Assembly (NCBI GenBank): GCA_002413185.1
Contig: DHWM01000048.1
Location: 1 to 6,264, forward strand
DNA from: Actinobacteria bacterium UBA5182
Lineage (GTDB): Bacteria; Actinomycetota; UBA4738
Direction of reading: 5' to 3'
DNA length: 6,264 bases
Part shown: positions 1 to 5,608 of the stretch, piece by piece
Layout of the letters: each line of letters begins with the position of its first letter
How positions within the stretch are numbered: the stretch's first letter is position 1
Program-made: the position numbers and the translations under genes
The notes under the pieces: generated by a model
Database searches by the model: none
Told to the model about the DNA's origin: nothing
Seen by the model: only the letters and a program-made list of their open reading frames with translations

Positions 1-2
1 CT

Positions 3-155
3 CTGGACCTCGGCCGTGGCCCAGCCTCGGTCGGCCAGCGCACCCGTCACGTGGACTGTGAGCTGGGGTCCGACTGCTCGGCCGGGCAGTTCGCGGCGAA
101 TTCCCGCACGGACGCGGATATCGTGGATGCGGAGATTCGGTGGCGGAGCGTCTGA
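3..155 (+). CDS. possible 3' end of an upstream gene, product unknown
   Basis: A frame open from the left edge reads about 50 codons and ends with TGA at 153-155. About 84% of its codons end in G or C, clearly more than the overlapping frame that runs on into the hydrolase gene, so this is the better coding candidate here. The C-terminal residues read DADIVDAEIRWRSV, and there are two cysteines in a CELGSDC stretch. I do not recognise a family. The stop lies 76 bases before the hydrolase start and I see no convincing terminator between them, so co-transcription is possible. Fifty open codons in GC-rich DNA are weak evidence, and the frame could be chance. Confidence 0.35.
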   Translation: MDLGRGPASVGQRTRHVDCELGSDCSAGQFAANSRTDADIVDAEIRWRSV

Positions 156-231
156 ACGGGATGGACTTCGGGGAACCTCCTATTCGCCCAACAGCACTGT
201 CGCAACGATTGGAAGGGGTGGACGGAAGAAC

Positions 232-1299
232 ATGGTGAGGAGGGCCCGCGCCGTGGCGAGCGTGGTTGTGGGGGCGAGCGCGCTCGCCCTGGGGATGCTT
301 CCCTCGAAGCCCGCCGTCGCCGAACCTCCCTTCACGGTGCGCGGCGGAATCGTGTACTCCCGTCCCGATGGACAGGCCCTGGTGATGGATGCTTATCTTC
401 CAGTCGGGGCCGGGCTGCACCCGGGCATCATCGTGCTTCATGGGGGCGGATGGGCCTTCGGCAGCGAGAAGACCTTTGCCACCGAGGCCAAATTCCTGGC
501 CAAGCAGGGGTTCGCGGCCTTCTCCATCGAGTACCGGCTGGCCCCGAAGTACCCATACCCCCTGGGTCTCGACGACTGCAAGGCCGCGGTGGAATATGTT
601 CGCCAGCACGCGGCCGCGTTCAGCGTGGACCCGAGCAAGATGGGCGCGCTCGGCGGCTCGGCGGGGGGGAATCTGGCCGGCATGCTGGCCACCATGGGGA
701 GCGGCTCCCTCGATACCGGCGCCAGGATCCGAGCGGCCGTATCGTGGTCGGGGCCCCAAGACATGAAAGTAGCGGCGGCCTCCAATCCGAAGCCGCGGCG
801 GATCATCCTTCGATACCTCGCCTGCACCCAGATGAGCACATGCGACCGCCAGCTGCACGACTCCTCGCCGATCTCCTACGTGGACGGTACCGACGCGGCG
901 ATGTTCCTCGCCAACAGCAGCTCAGAGGTCATCCCGCTCTCGCAGGCGCAGTCGATGGCGAACGACCTGAAGAGTGCGGGGGTACCGGTGGAGCTGGTAC
1001 AGGTCCCCGGGGCGAGGCACTCGGTGAAGTACCGGAACAGCCAGGGCCAGGGGACCGGGAGCGAGACCGTCATGCAGGCCTCCGCGGACTTCCTCCGGAA
1101 ATGGCTCGATTCGCCGAACTTGGGGACGCACGTGGCAGCGCCGTCGCCGAAGCCGTCGCAGAGCCCGATCGGCGCCTCGCCCGCCCCCGGCCGGGGGTTT
1201 CCAGCAGTCCCGGTGGTCCTGAGTGCGGCGGGCGCAGCCGTGCTCGGCCTGGGAATCTACGCCCTGTCGATGTTCCGGCGGAACGGCCGCGTGCCCTAG
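232..1299 (+). CDS. exported, membrane-anchored alpha/beta-hydrolase (esterase/lipase type)
   Basis: A 355-residue protein predicted to hydrolyse an ester outside the membrane; the substrate cannot be read from sequence. ATG 232 is chosen because it opens directly on a signal peptide (basic MVRRAR, hydrophobic core to about residue 22, AVA-E cleavage near 30) and purine-rich GGAAG/GGGGTGG lies just upstream. The frame is open back to 16, but that extension has poor codon bias and would bury the signal peptide. Seen: the oxyanion-hole motif HGGGW (70-74), the nucleophile elbow GGSAGGN (141-147, Ser143) and the C-terminal catalytic His263 in GARHS. These are hallmarks of the HSL/BD-FAE-like alpha/beta-hydrolases. 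The usual acid position reads NSSSEVIP (228-235), with Ser231 where Asp is expected and Glu232 beside it. After the domain (to about 295) come a Pro/Ser-rich linker (303-324), a hydrophobic segment (about 325-347) and a basic tail RRNGRVP. This implies an extracellular enzyme tethered by its C-terminus. No LPXTG motif is present. C198 and C204 could form a disulfide. Confidence 0.9.
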   Translation: MVRRARAVASVVVGASALALGMLPSKPAVAEPPFTVRGGIVYSRPDGQALVMDAYLPVGAGLHPGIIVLHGGGWAFGSEKTFATEAKFLAKQGFAAFSIEYRLAPKYPYPLGLDDCKAAVEYVRQHAAAFSVDPSKMGALGGSAGGNLAGMLATMGSGSLDTGARIRAAVSWSGPQDMKVAAASNPKPRRIILRYLACTQMSTCDRQLHDSSPISYVDGTDAAMFLANSSSEVIPLSQAQSMANDLKSAGVPVELVQVPGARHSVKYRNSQGQGTGSETVMQASADFLRKWLDSPNLGTHVAAPSPKPSQSPIGASPAPGRGFPAVPVVLSAAGAAVLGLGIYALSMFRRNGRVP

Positions 1300-1353
1300 T
1301 CTTCTATCCGCCAGCCCGTTCGAGCATCACGGACGCGAGATTCTCGGATCCTC

Positions 1354-1383
1354 TTGACCTCTTGCGGCGCGTGGCCGCATCAT
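1354..1383 (+). promoter_or_regulatory. candidate promoter for the sulfatase gene
   Basis: TTGACC at 1354-1359 matches the -35 consensus at five of six positions. With an 18-base spacer, CATCAT at 1378-1383 matches the -10 consensus at four of six. A transcript would start near 1390, giving a leader of about 20 bases that contains the ribosome binding site. The -10 is weak, so this is a candidate only; the gene could instead be read from the upstream hydrolase, whose stop is 111 bases before the sulfatase start. Confidence 0.35.
1363..1379 (+). terminator. GC-rich hairpin between hydrolase and sulfatase (terminator or operator)
   Basis: TGCGGC (1363-1368) and GCCGCA (1374-1379) form a perfect six-base-pair stem around a five-base loop, 64 bases after the hydrolase stop. 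There is no T-run after it, so it is not a classic intrinsic terminator; actinobacteria do use hairpins lacking a U-tract. It also sits in the spacer of the candidate sulfatase promoter and so could equally be an operator. Confidence 0.3.
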
Positions 1384-1393
1384 CAACCGCTGC

Positions 1394-1402
1394 GAGAGAG
1401 GG
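1394..1402 (+). promoter_or_regulatory. ribosome binding site of the sulfatase gene
   Basis: GAGAGAGGG ends eight bases before ATG 1411. It decides this start over the TTG at 1354 that opens the same frame, because the residues after ATG 1411 form the signal peptide. Confidence 0.6.
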
Positions 1403-1410
1403 TTGGGGCA

Positions 1411-4173
1411 ATGCGCCATCGGAAAAGCAGGGCAGCACTGATCTTCATCACGTTCCTTGCGGGCGTCGCGTTGCTGGTGCCTGCCCGAACAATCCCAGCA
1501 CGACAAGCTGCGGTCCGCCGGGCACTGGCCGCGACAGCCCTCCCCGCCAACCGTCCGAACATCCTGTTGCTCGTCAGCGACGACCAGACCGAAAGCACCT
1601 ACGGCCGCGGCCTGATGCCCGGGCTGTTCTCCCAGATGGTGGACAAGGGGATGTCGTTCGACCGCGCCTACGTGAACACGTCCCAGTGCTGCCCCTCCAG
1701 AGCCCAGATCCTCACGGGCCTGTACGAGCACCACACGGGCGTGGACGAGAACAGCGTGGGCCTGGTGCGGCCAACCATCGTCCAGGCGCTCCACGACATC
1801 GGATATCGCACGACTCTCTCCGGCAAGTATCTGAACAGCTGGCCGTGCGATCCGCGGCCCGAGTTCGACCAGTGGGTCTGCGCGGCCAGCGGGAAGTCCG
1901 ACTACGAACTGGTGAACCCCACGCTGAACGTGAACGGGACATGGGAGACCTTCACCGGCTATACGACCGACATCTTGGCGAACTACATCATCGACTCCAT
2001 CAACTCGACGCCCACGGACCAGCCGTTCTTCGCCATGTACACGCCGACCAGCCCACACCTGCCGGCGGACGATCCGCGCTGCGCGACCAACCCGGTGCCG
2101 CTCTACCGGCCACCATCGTTCAACGAGGACGTGGTGGCCGACGGCAAGCCTTCGTGGCTCCCGCAGAAGCCGATGACCTCGGCGAAGATCGCGGCGGACG
2201 ACGACAACTTCGATGCGATGTACCGGGCCGCAGAGTGCCTGGACGGCTCGATGACATCGATCCTGGACGCGCTGGGCTCGCGAGAGCAGGACACCTTCGT
2301 CCTCTTCCTATCCGACAACGGCTACCTCTACGGGGAGCACCGGCTCACGGGGAAGCGGGCGGGATACGAGGAGTCGGTCAAGGTGCCGTTCGTGGTCCGC
2401 TACCCCCCCCTGTTCCCAGAGGTGGCGAGTACCAACCACGCCCTCGTCGAGAACGTCGACATCGCCCCGACGCTCGCCGACCTGGTCGGCATCCCCTGGG
2501 GAGCGGACGGCAAGAGCCTGCTACCTCTCCTGACCGGCGGGGCAACCAGTGTGCGCGACGCCGCGCTGCTCGACTGGTGCGAGGGCGCCTCCTACCCGTG
2601 TCCGGCTTCGAACGAACCGCTCACCATCAAGATTCCCCCCTTCTTCGGGCTGGTCACCCAGCAGTACAAGTACATCGAGTACCGCGGGGGCGCCCGGGAG
2701 CTGTACGACCTCTCGGCCGATCCGTACGAGCTGCAGAACCAGGCCAGCAATTCCTCGTACGGCGGGCTGGTGACCCAGCTCTCGGCGGAGCTGGCCTCCC
2801 TCCATGCGCCTCCGCCGGTTGAGACGACCATCGTCAGCGGGCCTCAGGGATCCCTGGACTCGCGGATCGCGACGTTCGTGTTCTTCTCCCAGTCGCGATT
2901 CGCCACGTATCAGTGCCGAGTGACGAAGAACGGGGTGGTGGGGTCATGGCAGGCCTGCTCCGGGCAGACGTTCACGGCCCAGGGCCTGGGGGACGGAACC
3001 TACACGTTCGAGGTCGAAGGTACCGACGAGAAGGGGTCGACCGACCCAACGCCCGCGTCGCGTGCGTTCTCGATCGTCTCCACCGGGCCGGATGTCACCA
3101 TCGACTCGGCTCCGCTGGACGACCAGCAGAAGCGCACGGCCAAGTTCACCTTCTCTAGCACCACCGCCGGGGTGACCTTCGAGTGCTCCCTCACAGCGCC
3201 TGGAGTGGCGTCGTCGTGGTCTGCCTGCGCGTCCGGCATCGCCTACAAGTCCGTTGCCGACGGCCTGTACTATTTCCAGGTCCGCGCGGTAGCTTCGACC
3301 GGGGCCGTCAGTGATCCGCCGGCCGAGTGGCAGTTCCAGATCGACAACGACGGCCCGGTGATGTTCTTCGACTCAGCCCCGCTGAAGTTCGTGTCAGCGT
3401 TCAACGCCCGGTTCGCCTTCCACCCGGAGGAACCGGTGGCGGGGCCGATCACGTGCAGCCTGGACGGAGCCGCGTCCGTGGACTGCTCGAGCGGAACCTT
3501 CGCCACCGGGGGGTTGGCCGAAGCCACCCACACGCTCGCCATCACGGCTACTGACCTGGCGGGGAACGTGGGCGTCTCCACCGACACCTGGACCGTCGAT
3601 GCGACTCCGCCGACCGTGACCATCACCTCCGGGCCACCGGCGCAGTGGAATCAGAGCACGGCGGCGTTCACCGTCACCTACAGCGAGACGGGTCAGCAGC
3701 TCTGCCGGCTGGACAATGCCGCGTTCTCCTCATGCGGTACGTCCGCGTCTTACTCGGGTCTGGCCGACGGCTCGCACTCGTTCAGCGCGAAGGAGAGCGA
3801 CAAGGCGGGCAACGTCTCGGCCATCGTCACGTGGACGTGGAACCAGGACACGGTGCCCCCCACGCTGACCATCACCTCGGGGCCTCCCGCGGTCACGTCG
3901 AGCACCTCGGCCACGTTCGCCTTCAGCGCCGACGACCCCAACGTGGCGTTCTCGTGCTCGATGGACGGCTCGACGCCCGTCGCCTGCGCATCGCCGACGA
4001 CGTACTCCGCTCTGGCGCCCGGGTATCACCGTTTCCAGCTCCTGGGCACGGACCTCGCTGGGAACGTGGCGGCCCAGGCGTGGAAGTGGCGGATCAGCTC
4101 CCTGGCGCGAACGCAGTCGGCATGGCGGCTGCCGTCGTCCGGGCCGGCTCCGTCATGGTGGGGGATGGCCTGA
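1411..4173 (+). CDS. secreted sulfatase with five C-terminal Ig-like repeats
   Basis: A 920-residue sulfate-ester hydrolase, exported by an N-terminal signal sequence (basic MRHRKSR, hydrophobic 9-24). The catalytic domain spans about 48-465. Seen: metal ligands in SDDQ (D57, D58); the formylglycine motif CCPSR (93-97), where C93 is the residue oxidised to formylglycine; the second sulfatase signature GYRTTLSGKY (131-140, K139); H216 in SPHLP; metal ligands D302/N303 in SDNG; GEHR and K315; and the family's closing block YKYIEYRGG...ELYDLSADPYELQN (419-442). All key residues are present, so it should be active once matured. Overall it resembles the N-acetylglucosamine-6-sulfatase branch, but the substrate is not determinable. 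Residues 472-895 are five Ig-like repeats with paired cysteines, probably for binding or spacing at the surface. The tail (896-920) has no membrane segment and no sortase motif, so the protein is probably released or held non-covalently. No formylglycine-generating enzyme lies in the window. The nearby membrane-anchored hydrolase suggests joint work on a decorated extracellular polymer (inference). Confidence 0.93.
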   Translation: MRHRKSRAALIFITFLAGVALLVPARTIPARQAAVRRALAATALPANRPNILLLVSDDQTESTYGRGLMPGLFSQMVDKGMSFDRAYVNTSQCCPSRAQILTGLYEHHTGVDENSVGLVRPTIVQALHDIGYRTTLSGKYLNSWPCDPRPEFDQWVCAASGKSDYELVNPTLNVNGTWETFTGYTTDILANYIIDSINSTPTDQPFFAMYTPTSPHLPADDPRCATNPVPLYRPPSFNEDVVADGKPSWLPQKPMTSAKIAADDDNFDAMYRAAECLDGSMTSILDALGSREQDTFVLFLSDNGYLYGEHRLTGKRAGYEESVKVPFVVRYPPLFPEVASTNHALVENVDIAPTLADLVGIPWGADGKSLLPLLTGGATSVRDAALLDWCEGASYPCPASNEPLTIKIPPFFGLVTQQYKYIEYRGGARELYDLSADPYELQNQASNSSYGGLVTQLSAELASLHAPPPVETTIVSGPQGSLDSRIATFVFFSQSRFATYQCRVTKNGVVGSWQACSGQTFTAQGLGDGTYTFEVEGTDEKGSTDPTPASRAFSIVSTGPDVTIDSAPLDDQQKRTAKFTFSSTTAGVTFECSLTAPGVASSWSACASGIAYKSVADGLYYFQVRAVASTGAVSDPPAEWQFQIDNDGPVMFFDSAPLKFVSAFNARFAFHPEEPVAGPITCSLDGAASVDCSSGTFATGGLAEATHTLAITATDLAGNVGVSTDTWTVDATPPTVTITSGPPAQWNQSTAAFTVTYSETGQQLCRLDNAAFSSCGTSASYSGLADGSHSFSAKESDKAGNVSAIVTWTWNQDTVPPTLTITSGPPAVTSSTSATFAFSADDPNVAFSCSMDGSTPVACASPTTYSALAPGYHRFQLLGTDLAGNVAAQAWKWRISSLARTQSAWRLPSSGPAPSWWGMA
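2824..4095 (+). repeat. five tandem Ig-like repeats within the sulfatase
   Basis: Protein repeats at residues about 472-557, 561-646, 649-731, 735-814 and 818-895. Each opens with a strand like TxTITSGPP, followed by ATFxF, a first cysteine, a second cysteine, a GLADGxHxF-like turn, and D.AGNV then Trp in the later copies. The repeat-opening Ser residues lie at 476, 566, 655, 740 and 823, so units shorten from 90 to 83 residues toward the C-terminus. Cysteine pairs are C502/C516, C592/C606, C682/C692, C765/C775 and C849/C859. At DNA level the copies have diverged; the best exact match I see is TGACCATCACCTC at 3617 and 3866, in the same reading frame 249 bases apart. Confidence 0.88.
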
Positions 4174-4301
4174 CCCAATCAGCCCTTGTCCACCGCGGCG
4201 CCCAGGCTCTGCTACCTGCACTGTGCCCAGTTTGCGAGCGCATTCTCAAGGGGCCTACCAGGATTGCCGAAATCGTTGTCGATGATTGCGTGCAGCAAAG
4301 G

Positions 4302-4315
4302 CGGCCCTCGGGCCG
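4302..4315 (+). terminator. hairpin after the sulfatase gene (possible terminator)
   Basis: CGGCC (4302-4306) pairs with GGCCG (4311-4315) around a CTCG tetraloop, about 130 bases after the sulfatase stop. An alternative outer stem pairs AAGGCG (4298-4303) with CGCCTT (4320-4325), whose last two bases are the first two of the M23 gene's -35 box. No T-run follows. It could end sulfatase transcription, act as an operator, or be incidental in GC-rich DNA. Confidence 0.3.
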
Positions 4316-4323
4316 TGCTCGCC

Positions 4324-4352
4324 TTGACAATTGTTGCCCGGGCCGTTAGGGA
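4324..4352 (+). promoter_or_regulatory. promoter of the M23 peptidase gene, probably leaderless
   Basis: A perfect -35 TTGACA (4324-4329) is followed after 17 bases by TAGGGA (4347-4352), an actinobacterial-style -10 that repeats as TAGGGC at 4353. A start site about seven bases later falls at 4358-4361, immediately before GTG 4362. The spacer holds two short palindromes, ACAATTGT (4327-4334) and GCCCGGGC (4336-4343), which may be incidental or part of an operator. Confidence 0.6.
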
Positions 4353-4361
4353 TAGGGCCTC

Positions 4362-5549
4362 GTGAAGCGCCCTCGATCCCCACGAGTGGCCCGCGTGGTG
4401 GCGTTCGTCTGCGCTGCCGTGCTCTTGACGGCGCTCACCGTTGGTCCGGTCCGTGCCGACACCCAGGCCGAACTCGACGCCGCGGTGGCCAAGCTGAACA
4501 AGCTGGTCGACCAGATCGCCGGGGAGACCAAGACCGTCGCCACGCTCCAGGGCGAGGCGAACGCCCTCGCCCAGAAGATGAACGACGTCCAGACCCAGAT
4601 CGCCCTGACCCAGGGCAAGATCGTGGGGCTGCAGCAGGACATCCGGCAGGCCACCAACGAGCTCCGGGCCACCCAGGCCCAGCTCGACGATCGGGCCAGG
4701 CTGGCGTACGAGACTGGGCCGGGGAGCAGCATCGACTTCATCCTCGGTTCCAGGTCGCTGACCGACCTCAACGACCGCCTGGAGATCGTCGACAGCGCCG
4801 CCCAGACCGACGAGGACCTCATCAACGCCATCGCCGCCAAGCGGGCCAACCTCAAGGCCAAGCAGGACAGCCTGGGCCAGCTGGAGGTCCAGCAGATGCA
4901 GCAGCGAGCCACCTTGCAGGTGCAGCAGGCCGACCTGAACGACAAGCTGACGGCCGAACAATCGGTGCTGAACAAGCTGACCCAGGACAAGGCCGACGCG
5001 GATGCCCTGGTCAAGAAGCTCAAGACCCAGCGGGCCAAGGAGATCGCCGCCGAGAAGGCCCGGCTGGCCGCGATCGCCGCGTCCCAGCACAGCGGCGGCC
5101 CAGCGATCGGCGGGGTGCTGTTGGTTTGCCCGGTGGACCCCCCGCACGCCTACAGCGACGACTTCGGCGCCCCTCGCTACGCGGGCGGCTTCCATCTCCA
5201 CGCGGGCAACGACATCCTGGCGCCGAGGGGAACGCCCATCCGCGCCCCGTTCCCCGGCACGGCCACCGACGCGTCGAACGGGTTGGGCGGTCTCTCGGTC
5301 GAAGTGACGGGCGCCGCCGGTTACGTCTACAACGCCCACCTGTCGCGGTTCGGAACGCTGGGCTCGGTGAACACGGGCACGATCATCGGCTACGTCGGCG
5401 ACAGCGGTGACGCCCAGGGCGGACCGACCCACGACCACTTCGAGTGGCACCCGAACGTCATCCCGTCGAACCTCCACGTGAGTCCATATGGGGTCAGCAT
5501 CGTCGGCACGGCCATCGACCCGTACCCCTACCTGAACTCCGTCTGCTGA
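4362..5549 (+). CDS. secreted coiled-coil M23 (LytM-type) peptidoglycan endopeptidase
   Basis: A 395-residue zinc metallopeptidase predicted to cut peptide cross-links of the cell wall. GTG 4362 is the start: in-frame TAG codons at 4347 and 4353 exclude anything upstream, and the reading opens on a signal peptide (basic KRPRSPRVAR, hydrophobic 12-30, VRA-D cleavage near 32). Residues 35-115 and about 140-240 are Gln/Ala/Leu/Lys-rich coiled coils. Between them lies YETGPGSSIDFILGSRSLTD (116-135), which resembles the signature linker of PcsB/EnvC-type coiled-coil proteins that answer to FtsEX. The M23 domain (about 255-390) keeps the zinc ligands H280 and D284 (HAGND) and H359, plus H326 (NAHLS) and H357 in THDHFE. 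It should therefore be catalytic, unlike the degenerate LytM activators. C256 and C395 could form a disulfide. It has its own promoter, 188 bases after the sulfatase, so it is probably independent of that gene. A role in cell division or separation is inferred from the architecture; no ftsEX is in the window. Confidence 0.92.
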   Translation: MKRPRSPRVARVVAFVCAAVLLTALTVGPVRADTQAELDAAVAKLNKLVDQIAGETKTVATLQGEANALAQKMNDVQTQIALTQGKIVGLQQDIRQATNELRATQAQLDDRARLAYETGPGSSIDFILGSRSLTDLNDRLEIVDSAAQTDEDLINAIAAKRANLKAKQDSLGQLEVQQMQQRATLQVQQADLNDKLTAEQSVLNKLTQDKADADALVKKLKTQRAKEIAAEKARLAAIAASQHSGGPAIGGVLLVCPVDPPHAYSDDFGAPRYAGGFHLHAGNDILAPRGTPIRAPFPGTATDASNGLGGLSVEVTGAAGYVYNAHLSRFGTLGSVNTGTIIGYVGDSGDAQGGPTHDHFEWHPNVIPSNLHVSPYGVSIVGTAIDPYPYLNSVC

Positions 5550-5578
5550 GGCCGGAGCCCGAAGCGGCCGCGGCGCCT

Positions 5579-5608
5579 GATGGCGGCGATACACTCGCCA
5601 TCGCGATG
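5579..5608 (+). promoter_or_regulatory. dyads and TACACT box at the mutase start
   Basis: GATGGCG (5579-5585) and CGCCATC (5596-5602) are perfect inverted copies separated by ten bases, and TACACT (5590-5595), a good TANNNT -10, lies in that spacer. A second perfect 10-base palindrome, CATCGCGATG (5599-5608), includes the ATG. No -35 match and no Shine-Dalgarno sequence are visible. A transcript from this box would start near 5602-5605, so translation would be nearly leaderless. The symmetry could be a repressor site over the promoter; that is inference. Confidence 0.4.

Noticed and set aside
16..231. N-terminal extension of the hydrolase back to position 16
   Set aside because: Codon bias in this stretch is poorer, it has no ribosome binding site, and it would place the signal peptide in the middle of the protein.
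450..2822. A 790-residue open frame on the + strand spanning the hydrolase and sulfatase
   Set aside because: It lies out of frame across two genes with clear catalytic motifs and is Arg/Gly/Pro-rich, as expected from GC-rich shadow frames.
2824..4095. CRISPR or DNA-level tandem repeat array
   Set aside because: The repetition is at protein level with diverged DNA and roughly 250-base units, not short repeats with spacers.
4096..4173. A frameshift at the end of the sulfatase, since the last 25 residues match no repeat
   Set aside because: Third-position G/C stays high in the annotated frame up to the stop, and the neighbouring frame shows no recognisable repeat or anchor.
4174..4361. A riboswitch (ydaO/c-di-AMP type) ahead of the cell-wall peptidase
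   Set aside because: I see none of the conserved ydaO sequence blocks, and the best promoter lies at the very end of the gap, leaving almost no leader.
4212..5594. A 460-residue open frame on the - strand opposite the M23 gene
   Set aside because: Its composition is dominated by Val/Gly/Arg/Leu with no recognisable domain, and it mirrors the codon bias of the well-supported M23 gene.
5550..5605. An intrinsic terminator between the M23 gene and the mutase
   Set aside because: There are only short GC palindromes such as GCGGCCGC and no stable hairpin followed by a T-run.
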